The notes under the pieces are model-generated. The model was not told where the DNA came from and searched no databases. It saw only the letters and a list, made by a program, of their open reading frames with translations. From NCBI GenBank assembly GCA_028279245.1, contig JANQOE010000112.1, forward strand, positions 1 to 64,000: a stretch of DNA of 64,000 nt, written 5' to 3'. This DNA is from Alphaproteobacteria bacterium. GTDB lineage: Bacteria > Pseudomonadota > Alphaproteobacteria > UBA6615. Of the stretch, positions 19,219 through 30,803 are shown one piece after another (the first letter of the stretch is position 1; each line of letters begins with the position of its first letter). The position numbers and the translations under genes are program-made.

Positions 19219-20349
19219 ATGACTTCGGTCTCAAAGAGCACCCTCAAAGTGCATCTGATCGCCGCCGCACGCCCAAACTTTATGAAGGTTGCGCCGGCCT
19301 ATCACGCCCTGACGCGTCAATCATGGTGCGAGCCGCTTCTCGTTCATACCGGCCAGCACTACGACGCCAAGATGTCAGACACCTTCCTCCAGGAACTAGG
19401 GCTTCCACAGCCTCACTTTCATCTCGGCATCGGCAGCGGCACGCACGCGGAGCAGACCGGTGGGGTCATGGTGGCGTACGAGAAGGTCTGCTTAGACCAG
19501 CGGCCGGACTGGGTGATTGTCGTCGGTGATGTCAACTCCACGCTCGCCTGCACCCTGACAGCGAAGAAGCTGCACCTGCCCGTTGCTCATCTGGAGGCAG
19601 GATTGCGCAGCAACGATCGCACCATGCCGGAAGAGATCAATCGCTTGGCAACCGACGCCATCGCAGACCTGCTCTGGACGCCATCACCGGATGCAGACGA
19701 GAACTTGCTGGGCGAAGGTGTTCCGGCGGCAAAAATAGATCGCATCGGCAACATCATGATCGACTCTTTCGAGATGATGCGCCCCCGCATTGAAGCATCT
19801 TCTTCCGCGGAGAAGTTCGGTGTCCGCGCCAACAACTACGCTGTCGTGACGCTGCACCGCCCGGCCAATGTCGACAACGCCGAAACGTTGGGGCGACTGG
19901 TTGACACCCTGTGCAAGACGGCCAAGGACTTGCCCATCGTCTTTGCGGTCCATCCGCGCACTCGCAGCCGGCTGGAGCAAACCGGACTTATGGCCCGGCT
20001 CACCATGGCGCCGGACCTGCACCTGACCGAACCGCTCGGCTATGTAGAGTTCATGTCCCTGGTTCGGGAAAGCCGGTTGGTTCTGACCGACTCTGGCGGC
20101 ATCCAGGAAGAGACGACCTATCTGGGCATCCCCTGTCTAACCCTCCGCGACACGACGGAACGTCCGATCACCATCACCCACGGCACCAACAAGCTGGTTA
20201 CGCCGGACAGTGTCGACCGCCACATACAAGTAGTCCTGGCCGGCCAGTGGCGTACCGGTAACAAGCCCGACCGCTGGGATGGACAGACTGCCGAACGTCT
20301 GGCGGACAGCCTGTACAGAGTGTCATTGGCATGTGCAGAGGCCGCGTGA
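19219..20349 (+). CDS. wecB: UDP-N-acetylglucosamine 2-epimerase (non-hydrolysing)
   Basis: VHTGQHYDAKMSDTF; VVGDVNSTLACTLTAKKL; HLEAGLRSNDRTMPEEINR; DSGGIQEE. Start at internal ATG 19219. Confidence 0.92.
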   Translation: MTSVSKSTLKVHLIAAARPNFMKVAPAYHALTRQSWCEPLLVHTGQHYDAKMSDTFLQELGLPQPHFHLGIGSGTHAEQTGGVMVAYEKVCLDQRPDWVIVVGDVNSTLACTLTAKKLHLPVAHLEAGLRSNDRTMPEEINRLATDAIADLLWTPSPDADENLLGEGVPAAKIDRIGNIMIDSFEMMRPRIEASSSAEKFGVRANNYAVVTLHRPANVDNAETLGRLVDTLCKTAKDLPIVFAVHPRTRSRLEQTGLMARLTMAPDLHLTEPLGYVEFMSLVRESRLVLTDSGGIQEETTYLGIPCLTLRDTTERPITITHGTNKLVTPDSVDRHIQVVLAGQWRTGNKPDRWDGQTAERLADSLYRVSLACAEAA

Positions 20350-20571
20350 GCAACCGGCAGCTGGCTGAATGGAACGGACAATGGGGCACCGCTCCATTAA
20401 TCCCGGAAGGAACCCACACGCGCCAAGATCGCCAATATTACTTCCGATATAGCGGATCACATGACTCTCATGCGAACGATAGTAAGGGCCTTGATCTGAC
20501 AAGCATCGAACGCTAATCCCACGCCGCAGATCGCCCCAGCGGCGCGCCAGCGGAAACTTGAAAGTCACGAA

Positions 20572-21555
20572 ATGGTTGTTCTCGTTACCGGAGTTGCCGG
20601 TTTCATCGGCATGCACCTGGCCCTAGCCCTTGGGGAGCAGGGCCGCGAGATCGTCGGAGTAGATAATCTGAACGACTACTACGACCCGTCTCTGAAACGT
20701 GCCCGCCTGGCCAAGCTTGCCGAAATCGAAGGGTTCTCTTTTGTCGAAGGAGATATCGCAGACCAAGCGACCTTCGGTGAGATCAAAAACAAGCACCCCC
20801 AAATCGGACAAATTGTGCACCTCGCCGCTCAAGCCGGCGTTCGATACAGTCTGGAGAGCCCGCGCTCATACATCCGGGCGAATATCGATGGTCACCTCAA
20901 TATCTTGGAATTCGCCCGCGAACTGGGCGGCGGGCTCAACCACCTTGTCTATGCGAGCTCCTCCTCAGTCTACGGCGGGAACAAGAAGCAACCCTTCTCA
21001 ATAGAAGACCGGGTTGATCGACCGGTATCGCTTTATGCCGCCACCAAGCGCGCTGACGAACTCATGAGCTACACTTACGGCCATTTGTTCGACGTTCGCT
21101 CGACGGGCCTCCGGTTTTTCACGGTCTACGGGCCCTGGGGACGCCCAGACATGGCGGCCTATATCTTCACCCGAAAGATGTTCGCCGGCGAGGTACTGGA
21201 CGTTTACAATCACGGTGAGTCACGGCGGGATTTCACCTATATCGATGACATTGTTTCGGGGGTCCTCGCGGTCCTCGACCGGCCGCCGCCCCGCGATCCG
21301 GACGGCGTGCCACACCGAGTTTACAACCTCGGCAACAACCGCACGGAACGGCTCAAGGATTTCATCGGTGAAATTGAGGCCGCCACCGGTCGTGAAGCGA
21401 AACTGCGGCTATTGCCGTTGCAGCCAGGAGACGTACCTGAGACCTATGCCGATATCGACGCAAGTAAGCGGGATCTTGGTTACGAACCTGCTACTACTAT
21501 CAAAGAGGGCATACCACGCTTTGTCGACTGGTATCGGTCCTATCACAAAGTCTAG
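20572..21555 (+). CDS. NAD-dependent epimerase/dehydratase, UDP-glucuronate 4-epimerase-like
   Basis: VTGVAGFIGMHLALALGEQGREIVGVDNLNDYYDPSLKRARL; YASSSSVYGGN; SLYAATKRADELM; GLRFFTVYGPWGRPDMA. Confidence 0.9.
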   Translation: MVVLVTGVAGFIGMHLALALGEQGREIVGVDNLNDYYDPSLKRARLAKLAEIEGFSFVEGDIADQATFGEIKNKHPQIGQIVHLAAQAGVRYSLESPRSYIRANIDGHLNILEFARELGGGLNHLVYASSSSVYGGNKKQPFSIEDRVDRPVSLYAATKRADELMSYTYGHLFDVRSTGLRFFTVYGPWGRPDMAAYIFTRKMFAGEVLDVYNHGESRRDFTYIDDIVSGVLAVLDRPPPRDPDGVPHRVYNLGNNRTERLKDFIGEIEAATGREAKLRLLPLQPGDVPETYADIDASKRDLGYEPATTIKEGIPRFVDWYRSYHKV

Positions 21556-21560
21556 CATCC

Positions 21561-21620
21561 GCTCCGTCGCAAGCGGCAACCCGTTTGCTCGTCGCAATAC
21601 CAACGCCTTAACGACGGAGC
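21561..21620 (+). promoter_or_regulatory. Stem-loop leader or intercistronic structure upstream of cysD
   Basis: Perfect 9-bp inverted repeat GCTCCGTCG (21561-21569)/CGACGGAGC (21612-21620) enclosing GCAAGCGG-CAAC-CCGTTTGC (wobble-paired), ending 13 nt before the cysD start. Confidence 0.5.
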
Positions 21621-21633
21621 CTAGAGCCGAAAC

Positions 21634-22446
21634 ATGGAGCCAAGTGTGCGCCAATCCCATCTAGATCAGCTCGAGGCCGAGAGCATCTACATCTTCCGTG
21701 AGATGTTCGCGCAGATCGAGAAACCGGCGATGCTGTGGTCGCTCGGCAAGGACTCCAACGTCATGCTGTGGCTGGCGCGGAAGGCCTTTTTTGGGCACGT
21801 CCCGTTCCCGCTGGTCCATGTCGACACCGGCAAGAAGTTCCCGGAGATGTACGCGTTCCGCGAGAAGTATGAGAAAGAGTGGAACCTGAACCTGATCCGC
21901 GGCGGCTGCCCCCCGGTCGAAGATATCGACGACTCCCTGCCGCCAGCCGCCCGCTCGGCCGCCCGCAAGACCGAGGGCCTCAAGTGGATCCTGGCTGAGC
22001 ACCAGTTCACCGGTGTCGTCGCCGGCATTCGCCGCGACGAGCAGGCAATCCGTGCCAAAGAGCGGGTTTTCAGCCCGCGCAGCGATTCCGGCGAGTGGTC
22101 ATTCAAGGACCAGCCGCCGGAGCTTTGGGATCATTACAAGACCGAGTTCCCGCCGGGCACCCACGTTCGCATCCATCCACTCCTGCAGTGGACCGAGATC
22201 GATATCTGGCGCTACATCCAGCGTGAGAACATCCCGGTCGTTGATCTGTATTTTGCCAAGGACGGTCTGCGCTACCGCTCACTCGGCGATCAGGACATCA
22301 CCAACCCGGTCCCCAGCACCGCGAGCACCATCGCCGAGATCATCGAGGAGCTCGAACACACCTCGGTCTCTGAGCGGGCCGGCCGTGCCATGGATCACGA
22401 AGCTGAAGACGCCTTCGAACGTCTCCGTACAGATGGGTACATGTAG
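21634..22446 (+). CDS. cysD: Sulfate adenylyltransferase subunit 2
   Basis: [76 protein letters not shown]. Confidence 0.97.
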   Translation: MEPSVRQSHLDQLEAESIYIFREMFAQIEKPAMLWSLGKDSNVMLWLARKAFFGHVPFPLVHVDTGKKFPEMYAFREKYEKEWNLNLIRGGCPPVEDIDDSLPPAARSAARKTEGLKWILAEHQFTGVVAGIRRDEQAIRAKERVFSPRSDSGEWSFKDQPPELWDHYKTEFPPGTHVRIHPLLQWTEIDIWRYIQRENIPVVDLYFAKDGLRYRSLGDQDITNPVPSTASTIAEIIEELEHTSVSERAGRAMDHEAEDAFERLRTDGYM

Positions 22447-24353
22447 TGACTCAGAACGTCGTTGAACTGAAGCCGACTTCTCAGCCTGCGCCGACGGGCC
22501 AGCGCGAAGTCCTCCGCATTGTCATCGTTGGCCATGTTGACCATGGCAAATCGACGCTGATCGGACGCCTCCTTTACGACACGAACTCGATACCGCCCGA
22601 GAAGGTGAAGGCCCTCGAAGAGGTCTCGAAGAAGCGTGGCAAGGGCATCGAGTGGGCCTATCTGCTCGACGCCCTACAGGCTGAGCGCGACCAGGGCATC
22701 ACCATCGATGTGTCCCATATCTGGTTCAAAAGCCCCCAGCGCGACTACGTCATCATCGACGCCCCGGGCCACAAGGAATTCATCACCAATATGGTCAGCG
22801 GCGCCGCCAGCGCCGACGGCGCCTTATTGGTGGTCGACGCCAACGAGGGTGTGCGCGAACAGACCCGCCGCCACGGCTATCTGCTGCAGATGCTCGGCAT
22901 CGACCAGGTCACGGTCGTCATCAACAAGATGGACCAGGTGGACTACGCGGAAGACCGATTCTACGTCCTGGAACGCGAGGTCACGCAATACCTGCGCGAG
23001 ATCGGCATCACCCCCCGTTTCATCCTGCCAATCTCCGCCTACGTCGGCTCCAACGTCGCCAAGACGTCGGATCAGATGGAGTGGCATCACGGCCCGACCC
23101 TGCTGTCGGCCCTCGACAAGATGGAGGTGCGCCCCTCGGCAGAGCACCTGCCGCTCCGCGTGCCGCTACAGGACATCTACAAATTCGACGACCGCCGCAT
23201 CTTCGCCGCCCGCATCGAAAGCGGTGTCCTCCGCGTCGGCGATGAACTGGTGTTCTCGCCCTCCAACAAGACCTCACGCGTCAAGACAATCGAGGCCTGG
23301 AGCAGCCCAGTCGAACCCGTCGTGGCCCGCGCCGGCCAAACGGTCGGTTTCACACTGGAGGAGCAGATCTTCGTCGAACGCGGCGAAGTCGCCAGCCATG
23401 CGGCCGACGCGCCATTCGAGTCCAACGTCTTCAAGGCCCACCTGTTCTGGCTCGGCCGCGAACCGCTGAAGGTCGGCAAGCGCTACCGGATGAAACTGGC
23501 CACCGCCCGCCATGACATCGTGATCGAACAGGTGGACCGGCTGGTCGACACCGACACCCTACAATCCCAGCAGGGCGAAAGTGTCGCCCGACACGGCATC
23601 GCCGATGTCGTCGTCCGTTCCCGCTCGATGGTTGCCTTGGACGAGTACCGCGCGCTGCCGAAACTCGGCCGCTTCGTCCTGCTGGATGGCTACGACGTCG
23701 TTGGTGGCGGCCTGATCAGTACCGAAGGCTACCCGGACCAGCGCGACGCCACGACCATACGGTCGACCAATATCACCCACGTCGACCTGCGCGTCACCGG
23801 CGCCATGCGGTCGGCGCAGAACGGCCACCGCGGCGGCGTCCTCTGGTTCACCGGACTATCCGGCGCCGGCAAATCGACCCTGGCGGTCGAACTAGAACGT
23901 CGCCTCCACCAGCGCGGCTACCATGTCTACGTGCTCGATGGCGACAATGTGCGCGAAGGCCTCAACGCCAACCTCGGCTTCTCGCCGGAAGACCGGGCGG
24001 AGAACATCCGCCGCGTCGGTGAGGTCGCCGGCCTATTCGCCGATGCTGGCCTGATCGTCATAACGGCCTTCATCTCCCCCTACCGGGCCGACCGGGACCG
24101 CGCCCGCGACGCCGCTAGGGACGCCTTCCACGAGATCTACATCAAGTCAGACTTGGCGACCTGCGAACAGCGCGATCCAAAGGGTCTGTACGAACGCGCC
24201 CGGCGTGGCGAGATCAAGGAGTTCACGGGCATTTCCGCACCCTATGAAGAGCCGGAAACGCCGGAACTCGTCGTTGATACGTCAGTCGCGGACGAAGACG
24301 CCTGCATGCAGCAGCTGATGAGCTTCGTCGAGGGGCGGTTCCGCCAAGCCTAG
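22446..24353 (+). CDS. cysNC: Bifunctional sulfate adenylyltransferase subunit 1 / adenylylsulfate kinase
   Basis: EF-Tu-like GTPase [19 protein letters not shown]-terminal APS kinase [18 protein letters not shown]...[35 protein letters not shown]. Confidence 0.97.
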   Translation: MTQNVVELKPTSQPAPTGQREVLRIVIVGHVDHGKSTLIGRLLYDTNSIPPEKVKALEEVSKKRGKGIEWAYLLDALQAERDQGITIDVSHIWFKSPQRDYVIIDAPGHKEFITNMVSGAASADGALLVVDANEGVREQTRRHGYLLQMLGIDQVTVVINKMDQVDYAEDRFYVLEREVTQYLREIGITPRFILPISAYVGSNVAKTSDQMEWHHGPTLLSALDKMEVRPSAEHLPLRVPLQDIYKFDDRRIFAARIESGVLRVGDELVFSPSNKTSRVKTIEAWSSPVEPVVARAGQTVGFTLEEQIFVERGEVASHAADAPFESNVFKAHLFWLGREPLKVGKRYRMKLATARHDIVIEQVDRLVDTDTLQSQQGESVARHGIADVVVRSRSMVALDEYRALPKLGRFVLLDGYDVVGGGLISTEGYPDQRDATTIRSTNITHVDLRVTGAMRSAQNGHRGGVLWFTGLSGAGKSTLAVELERRLHQRGYHVYVLDGDNVREGLNANLGFSPEDRAENIRRVGEVAGLFADAGLIVITAFISPYRADRDRARDAARDAFHEIYIKSDLATCEQRDPKGLYERARRGEIKEFTGISAPYEEPETPELVVDTSVADEDACMQQLMSFVEGRFRQA

Positions 24354-25702
24354 TTGGTCGGTTCGGCGCACTCGGGACTGTAGGTCAGCAGGCCCCAGCC
24401 GTAGACACTATCCTTGCCGGGCGCCCCAAGGTCCCGCACGGAGAGGCTGAGGTTGTCCCGCAACGCCGCTGGGCTGCGCTCCGTTCCGGTGGCCATCTGC
24501 ATCGCCACAGCGGCGGTCAGGAACGGCACGGCAAATGACGTGCCGCTTTGGAAGCGTCCGCCATCGGTCGTCGCGGTCCACAAGCTCACCCCAGGCGCCG
24601 CAAAGTCGATGTAGTCGCCTCGATTGGCATGGGCATAAGCCCGCAGCTCCGGATCTACCGCCGTCACCGCCAAGACATCAGGATGCGCCGCCGGATGGGC
24701 CGGCCGCGCCTCGGCGCCGCCATTCCCCGCCGCCGCAGTAATCACGATGTCCTTGGCCATCGCCTTCTCCAGCGCCACCGACAGAATGTCGTTCCTGCCT
24801 GTCTCCAGACTGAGATTGAGCACATCGACCCTGGACCGGATCATCCAGTCGAAGGCACCGACCAGTGCAAACACGTTGCCCAGCGCCTGTCCAGTTTGTG
24901 TCTCTTCGAAGATATTGGCTGCAAACAGTCGGGCCCCAGGCAACAGCCCGTCAAACGCCGGACTTGAATTGCCGATCAGCAAGCCCGCGATAGCCGTCCC
25001 GTGATCCCGCCGCGCCGGCATCTTCTCCTCTGGCAGAAACGACCGCTGAACCAGCCGGTTCGAGGTAATGGCGTTATCCGGATTGTGCACACCTGTATCG
25101 ATCATGCCGATCGAAATCCCCTGACCACAGAGCCGCGCCCCCCGCGGCCAGCCAACGGTACCTAAGGCGTCCCACCCCCGAACATCGGCTGCCAGGTGAA
25201 CGAACCCGTTCAGGTCGGCAATTGCCGACGGGAAAACTGTTCGGAAGGTCAACAGCGCGTCCGGTGCGGGCAGGGCGGCCGGCGTACGCAGGCGATAAAC
25301 CGTGAGATCCAGGTTCGCCAGTTCCGCTCGTTGCAGGACCGGGAACCCAAGGCCGCGCACCCGCCCGGCAAAGTCCGGTGCGTCGCTCACCGCCAGGATC
25401 TCCCCGGGCACGTGGTCGTCCACGGGCCCCGCGGCTGGGCTCACCGGCGCCAGCGGCTGCGTCGGCTCGGCCTCCAGCAACGCCGGCTCGTTGGAGCGAC
25501 CGCTGAACTCGCGCTTGATACGCCCGATGACCCGGCCTTCCTCATCATATTGCAGAATTGTACCGGTGGATTTGGCCGGCGCGGCAGTACCCGGTGCAAC
25601 CGAAGCAATGGCACCGGTCAGCAGGATCGCCGCCCAGAGAGCGCTTCGCTTCGACGGACCAGATGGCCAGAATTGCTTGGTTTGAGGAGACTTCGTCGAC
25701 AT
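24350..25702 (-). CDS. S8 family serine peptidase (subtilisin-like), exported
   Basis: [15 protein letters not shown] (Asp), [14 protein letters not shown] (His), [18 protein letters not shown] (Ser); N-terminal signal-like segment. Confidence 0.88.
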   Translation of the reverse strand: MSTKSPQTKQFWPSGPSKRSALWAAILLTGAIASVAPGTAAPAKSTGTILQYDEEGRVIGRIKREFSGRSNEPALLEAEPTQPLAPVSPAAGPVDDHVPGEILAVSDAPDFAGRVRGLGFPVLQRAELANLDLTVYRLRTPAALPAPDALLTFRTVFPSAIADLNGFVHLAADVRGWDALGTVGWPRGARLCGQGISIGMIDTGVHNPDNAITSNRLVQRSFLPEEKMPARRDHGTAIAGLLIGNSSPAFDGLLPGARLFAANIFEETQTGQALGNVFALVGAFDWMIRSRVDVLNLSLETGRNDILSVALEKAMAKDIVITAAAGNGGAEARPAHPAAHPDVLAVTAVDPELRAYAHANRGDYIDFAAPGVSLWTATTDGGRFQSGTSFAVPFLTAAVAMQMATGTERSPAALRDNLSLSVRDLGAPGKDSVYGWGLLTYSPECAEPTN

Positions 25703-25759
25703 CCGCTCTCCCGTCCAACCCGACGGAATCTGCGGCCACCGGAACTAACGAAACGTAAA

Positions 25760-26923
25760 CTACGGCAAGTTGTCTCGGCCAAATGAAAGGGTAGCGACGG
25801 CCTGCGCGGCGATCCCCTCCTTTCGGCCGGCAAAGCCCAAATGGTCGGTGGTGGTTGCCTTGACGCTGACCCGGCCCAAGTCGACCCCCAGGATGTCGGC
25901 AATGCATTGGCGCATTGCCGGCACCGCCGGCGACACCCGGGGCACCTGGCAAATCAGCGTGACATCCACATGGACCAAGCGCGCGCCGGCCTCTGCCGCC
26001 AGATCGGCGGCGTGGCGCAGGAACACCGACGAATCCCGTCCCCGCAACTGGTCGTCCGAGGATGGGAAATGTGTCCCGATATCCCCTGCCCCAAACGCCC
26101 CCAAGATCGCGTCGGTCAACGCGTGCAACCCGACATCCGCGTCCGAATGGCCGGCCAGACCGTGATCATGGGGGACGTCGACGCCGCATAGCCGAACCGT
26201 CGTACCGGGTCCGAACTTATGCACGTCGAACCCCGACCCGACCCGCATTTCCTCTTGGCCGCCAAGCATCCGCTCCGCCTGTTTCAGGTCATTCATCGTT
26301 GTGATCTTGAGGTTATCGGGATCGCCCGGCACCAACGCGACCGGCACGCCGGAATGCTCGGCGACTGCCGCATCGTCCGTCAACTGCAGATCCGCCGCGG
26401 CCTCATGCGCCTGCATTATCGTCTCATACCGGAAGCCCTGCGGGGTCTGCGCGGACCAAACGGTCCGGCGGTCCATCGTCCGCCCAACCAACCGCCCATC
26501 GTCCGAAACCTTGATCGTATCCGTCGCCGGACAAGCAGCAACCGATGCATCGGCGTCGCCCAGCGCGTCGAGCGTACGCCCGATCAGATCGGCTGAAACC
26601 AACGGCCGCGCCGCGTCATGGATCAGCACGTGGCTAACACCCCGCCCCGCCAAGCTCTCTAGGCCCAACCGGCAACTCTCCTGCCGCGATTGCCCACCGG
26701 TGACAGGCGGCAACAGATCCATCCCGTCGACAGCTTCGGCATAGGCCGCAGCGTGAGTTTCATGAATAACCGCGCGCACCAGACTGATGCGGGGATGCCC
26801 GACGAACGCCGCGAGACTGCGCCGCAACACCGGCTGTCCTGCTAGCATCTCATATTGCTTGGGGCGCGCGCCCCCGAACCGTTCGCCGACCCCTGCCGCG
26901 ACGATCAGCGTCGCGGTGACCAC
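25760..26923 (-). CDS. ispDF: Bifunctional IspD/IspF (MEP cytidylyltransferase / MECDP synthase)
   Basis: IspD: LIVAAGVGERFGGARPKQYEMLAGQPVLRRSL, HDAARPLVS; IspF: RVGSGFDVHKFGPG...GHSDADVGLHALTDAILGA, KATTTDHLGFAGRKEGIAAQA. GTG start abuts the dxs stop. Confidence 0.97.
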   Translation of the reverse strand: MVTATLIVAAGVGERFGGARPKQYEMLAGQPVLRRSLAAFVGHPRISLVRAVIHETHAAAYAEAVDGMDLLPPVTGGQSRQESCRLGLESLAGRGVSHVLIHDAARPLVSADLIGRTLDALGDADASVAACPATDTIKVSDDGRLVGRTMDRRTVWSAQTPQGFRYETIMQAHEAAADLQLTDDAAVAEHSGVPVALVPGDPDNLKITTMNDLKQAERMLGGQEEMRVGSGFDVHKFGPGTTVRLCGVDVPHDHGLAGHSDADVGLHALTDAILGAFGAGDIGTHFPSSDDQLRGRDSSVFLRHAADLAAEAGARLVHVDVTLICQVPRVSPAVPAMRQCIADILGVDLGRVSVKATTTDHLGFAGRKEGIAAQAVATLSFGRDNLP

Positions 26924-28840
26924 TCAGGCCCGCGATTTGGCCGGCAACGTGTCCTTGCCGACAGCGGCCAATGCCGCCCCCATGATATGCTCGGCATCGA
27001 GTTCCGCCTGCGCGTACATCGCCGCCGGCGCGTCCTGGTCGATAAACCGATCCGGCAGCATCATCGGTCGAACCCGCAGCCCATCACAGAGATCGTTCCG
27101 CGCCAGGAAGTCGATAACCTGGGTCGCAAACCCGCCGATCGCCCCCTCTTCCACGATCAGCAGCACTTCATGCTCACGTGCCAAGCGCCCCACCAGATCC
27201 TCATCGAGCGGCTTGGCAAATCGCGCATCGGCGACCGTGCTCGTGAAACCGTGCGCCGCCAGTTCGTCGGCGGCCTTGAGGCACTCCGCCAACCGTCCGC
27301 CGAAGGACAGCATCGCAATCGAAGACCCTTCCCGCAGCACCCGGCCACGCCCGATCTCGAGCGGCTCGCCGCGCGTCGGCATTTCAACACCGACACCCTC
27401 GCCCCGCGGATAACGGAAGGCGGAGGGGCGGTCATCGATCGCCGCCGCCGTCGCCACCATGTGCCGTAGCTCGGCTTCGTCGGCCGCCGCCATCACCACA
27501 AACCCAGGCAGGCAGGCCAGGTATGTCGTGTCATACGCACCGGCATGCGTCGGCCCATCCGCACCCACGAGCCCGGCGCGGTCTATCGCAAAACGTACGG
27601 GCAGCCGCTGGATCGCCACATCGTGCACGACCTGGTCGTAGGCACGCTGCAGAAACGTCGAGTAGATCGCCGCGAACGGCTTGTAACCCTCGCTCGCCAT
27701 GCCCGCGGCGAATGTCACACCGTGCTGCTCCGCGATTCCGACATCGAAGCACCGATCCGGGAAACGGGCACCGAACTTGTCGAGCCCCGTCCCGGCCGGC
27801 ATCGCCGCCGTGACGGCAACGATGCGGTCATCCTCTTCAGCCTGCTGGATCAGGCTGTCCGCGAACACGGAAGTGTAGGAAGGCGTATTCCCCTTCTTCT
27901 TCACCTGGGTCCCGGTGATGACGTCGAACTTCGACACCCCGTGATACTTGTCCGCCGACTCTTCCGCCGGTTGGTAGCCCTTGCCCTTCTGCGTCACGAT
28001 GTGAATCAGGAACGGGCCCGGCCCTTCCGCGTCCCTGACGTTCTTCAACACCGGCAACAGGTGGTCGAGGTTATGTCCATCAATCGGCCCGACATAGTAG
28101 AAGCCAAGTTCCTCGAACAGAGTTCCGCCGCCGGCCACAAAGCCCCGCGTGAACTCTTCCGCCTGCGCCGCGGCTCGCTCCACCCGCTTCGGCAACACCC
28201 TGGCAACCTGCTTCGCGGCATGCCGGAACGACCGGTACATGTCGGATGAAATGAGCCGTGACAAGTAGGCGCTCATGGCCCCGACCGGCGGCGCGATCGA
28301 CATGTCGTTGTCGTTCAGGATCACGATCAGCCGGCTATCCCGCGAACCGGCGTTATTCATGGCCTCGTAGGCCATGCCAGCGCTCATCGCACCGTCGCCG
28401 ATCACCGCGATCACGTTGTTGTCTTTTCCGGACAGCCGGCTCGCCACCTCCATCCCCAAACCGGCGGAGATGGACGTGGAGCTGTGTGCAGCCCCAAACG
28501 GATCGTACACACTCTCCGAACGTTTGGTGAAGCCCGACAGCCCACCGCCCTGCCGCAGCGTCCGAATCCGGTCACGCCGGCCGGTCAGGATCTTGTGCGG
28601 ATAGGCCTGGTGGCCGACATCCCAGATCAACCGGTCCGTCGGCGTCTCAAAAACGTAGTGCAAGGCAACGGTCAGTTCGACCACGCCCAGCCCGGCGCCA
28701 AGATGGCCACCGGTCCCTGAAACCGCGCTGACGGTTTCGGTCCGCAACTCATCGGCCAGCTGCCGAAGTTCCTCTTCTTCCAAGTCTCGGAGATCAGTTG
28801 GAACGCTGACCCGGTCCAGCAACGGTGTCTTAGAACTCAT
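26924..28840 (-). CDS. dxs: 1-deoxy-D-xylulose-5-phosphate synthase
   Basis: [88 protein letters not shown]. Confidence 0.98.
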   Translation of the reverse strand: MSSKTPLLDRVSVPTDLRDLEEEELRQLADELRTETVSAVSGTGGHLGAGLGVVELTVALHYVFETPTDRLIWDVGHQAYPHKILTGRRDRIRTLRQGGGLSGFTKRSESVYDPFGAAHSSTSISAGLGMEVASRLSGKDNNVIAVIGDGAMSAGMAYEAMNNAGSRDSRLIVILNDNDMSIAPPVGAMSAYLSRLISSDMYRSFRHAAKQVARVLPKRVERAAAQAEEFTRGFVAGGGTLFEELGFYYVGPIDGHNLDHLLPVLKNVRDAEGPGPFLIHIVTQKGKGYQPAEESADKYHGVSKFDVITGTQVKKKGNTPSYTSVFADSLIQQAEEDDRIVAVTAAMPAGTGLDKFGARFPDRCFDVGIAEQHGVTFAAGMASEGYKPFAAIYSTFLQRAYDQVVHDVAIQRLPVRFAIDRAGLVGADGPTHAGAYDTTYLACLPGFVVMAAADEAELRHMVATAAAIDDRPSAFRYPRGEGVGVEMPTRGEPLEIGRGRVLREGSSIAMLSFGGRLAECLKAADELAAHGFTSTVADARFAKPLDEDLVGRLAREHEVLLIVEEGAIGGFATQVIDFLARNDLCDGLRVRPMMLPDRFIDQDAPAAMYAQAELDAEHIMGAALAAVGKDTLPAKSRA

Positions 28841-28848
28841 GGCCTACC

Positions 28849-29775
28849 TTATCTGCCCTGGGGCCGACGAACGCCACCCTCTTCAGCCGGAGCGACTTGC
28901 CGCTCAAAAGGACCGTGGGATCTTAGCGATGTTGGCATAAACCACCAACCATTATGGGTAATCTCCTCCGCCGCGCGCTGCGCGGCCCCTTCGTCATCGA
29001 ATAAGCCAAAGCACGTAGCGCCACTCCCGCTCATCCCGGCGTATCGACAACCCGGCAGATCAGCCAATCGCTCCACAATCACCCCAATCTCCGGACAGAT
29101 CGAAACGGCCGACCCAAGCAGGTCGTTCCCACCCGCTCTGAGAAGATCGGCCAAGCCGCGCAGTCCGCCGATCCGATCCGGGCAGCCAAGCGGACGACTA
29201 AATCCACCGCTGCGCGCTCCGAACACGTCCGGCGTGGCAATCATGACACCCGGATTGACCAATAGCAGCCCTGCCTCGGGCAGAGTCGGCACCCCGCGCA
29301 CCTTCTCGCCAACCCCCGTCATCACCGCCGGCCGACCGAACAGACAAACCGGTACATCCGCACCAAGCCGCGACCCAATAGACGCCAGGTCCACCTGCGA
29401 TCGATCGACACTCCACAAATCGCACAAGCCAAGCAGGGTAGCCGCTGCATCGGCCGACCCTCCGCCCAGGCCGGCAGCCACTGGAATATCTTTTGTGATG
29501 TGGATACGGACTGCGGGCTTTTCACCTAGTTCAGCGGCAAGATGCCGCGCCGCCTTGGCCACCAAGTTGTCTTCTGGGTCGGTCAGCGCATCGGCAAACG
29601 GGCCATCGACCGTGACCTTAAGCGTGTCCGCGGGCTCCATCCGCAGAACGTCATGAAAGCCAGCAAAGGCGACCAGCGACTCCAACTCGTGATAGCCGTC
29701 ATCCCGCCGGCCCGTCACCCGCAGATAGAGGTTCAGTTTCGCCGGCGCTTCCAGAACAATTGGTTTAGCCAACAA
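28849..29775 (-). CDS. ispE: 4-diphosphocytidyl-2-C-methyl-D-erythritol kinase
   Basis: APAKLNLYLRVTGRRDDGYHELESLV; KDIPVAAGLGGGSADAAATL; GMSGSGATCFGLF. Confidence 0.96.
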   Translation of the reverse strand: MLAKPIVLEAPAKLNLYLRVTGRRDDGYHELESLVAFAGFHDVLRMEPADTLKVTVDGPFADALTDPEDNLVAKAARHLAAELGEKPAVRIHITKDIPVAAGLGGGSADAAATLLGLCDLWSVDRSQVDLASIGSRLGADVPVCLFGRPAVMTGVGEKVRGVPTLPEAGLLLVNPGVMIATPDVFGARSGGFSRPLGCPDRIGGLRGLADLLRAGGNDLLGSAVSICPEIGVIVERLADLPGCRYAGMSGSGATCFGLFDDEGAAQRAAEEITHNGWWFMPTSLRSHGPFERQVAPAEEGGVRRPQGR

Positions 29776-29777
29776 AC

Positions 29778-30800
29778 TCAGTCGGCCAGCCGGACCACAT
29801 CGCCGGTGCGTGCTGAGTCGTATGCCGCCTCGACCAACGCCATTGTTCGCAGATTGTCGGCGCCACTCGGCGACGGTGCCTCACTGTTGCGCAGGCAGTC
29901 AGCCCAGTGTTGCTGCGTATTAAACACGCTTTCCTGCACCATGTGCCAAGGCGGCGATGCCCAATCCAACAGGCGCGGACCGACCTCGGTGGTTTCGGTC
30001 CCACCCGGCCAATGCACAGTCAGCTTAAAGGCCGGATCGAGACGAATGGACCCGGTTGGACCATCGATCTCGATCAGTGTTTCGGGGAAGTAATCCGGGT
30101 CACGCCGCGCGGCATAGGAGCAGTCGACGACACTGGTAGCGCCGCCAACATGCTTCAACAGCATCGTCGCGCTGTCCTCGCCGCGGATACCCTGGCGGGT
30201 TCGGGAAACCTGGGCGACGAGGCTCTCGACCTCCCCGAGCAGGAATCGGGACACGTCTAGCAGGTGAATGCCCAAATCGAGGATGATGAGGCGCTCGACC
30301 TCCGCGAGGTACGGTTGATTGGCGAACACGTCGAAACCAGTCCGCCAGGAAATGCGAGCGAAAAAAGGGTCGCCGATCCGCCCGCTGTCGAGCGCTGCCC
30401 TGACCGCCAGCATAGGAGTTTGCCAGCGGAAGTTCTCATGCACCATCAGCGGCAACCGTGCCTCGGCAAACGTCGAAACGATCGCCCTGGCCTCGTCAAT
30501 CGTCGGCGCAAACGGCTTCTGGCAGATCACCGGAACCCCAAGTCTTGCACAGAGTTCCGCCAAAGCCCGGTGTGTCTCCATGGTCGTCGCAATATCGACG
30601 AAGTCGAGATCGGTTTGCGCCAACATCGCTTCGGCGTCATTGAAACGTTCGGAGATGCCGAACCGGTCGCCAGCTTCCTTCAGCCGGCTGTCGTCCCGGT
30701 CGCAGACGGCAACAATGTCGGCCCCGTCAACATCTCCCCAGGCATGCAGGTGGTTCTGCGCAAAGAAACCGCAACCGATGAGTCCGCCGCGCAGTGCCAT
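29778..30800 (-). CDS. Gfo/Idh/MocA family oxidoreductase
   Basis: GLIGCGFFAQNHLHAWGDVDGADIVAVCDRD; VICQKPFAPTIDEA. Confidence 0.93.
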   Translation of the reverse strand: MALRGGLIGCGFFAQNHLHAWGDVDGADIVAVCDRDDSRLKEAGDRFGISERFNDAEAMLAQTDLDFVDIATTMETHRALAELCARLGVPVICQKPFAPTIDEARAIVSTFAEARLPLMVHENFRWQTPMLAVRAALDSGRIGDPFFARISWRTGFDVFANQPYLAEVERLIILDLGIHLLDVSRFLLGEVESLVAQVSRTRQGIRGEDSATMLLKHVGGATSVVDCSYAARRDPDYFPETLIEIDGPTGSIRLDPAFKLTVHWPGGTETTEVGPRLLDWASPPWHMVQESVFNTQQHWADCLRNSEAPSPSGADNLRTMALVEAAYDSARTGDVVRLAD

Positions 30801-30803
30801 CCG

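Noticed and set aside
22636-23469. 277-aa plus-strand ORF in cysNC
   Set aside because: Alternative frame within cysNC; Ser/Arg/Pro-biased shadow ORF.
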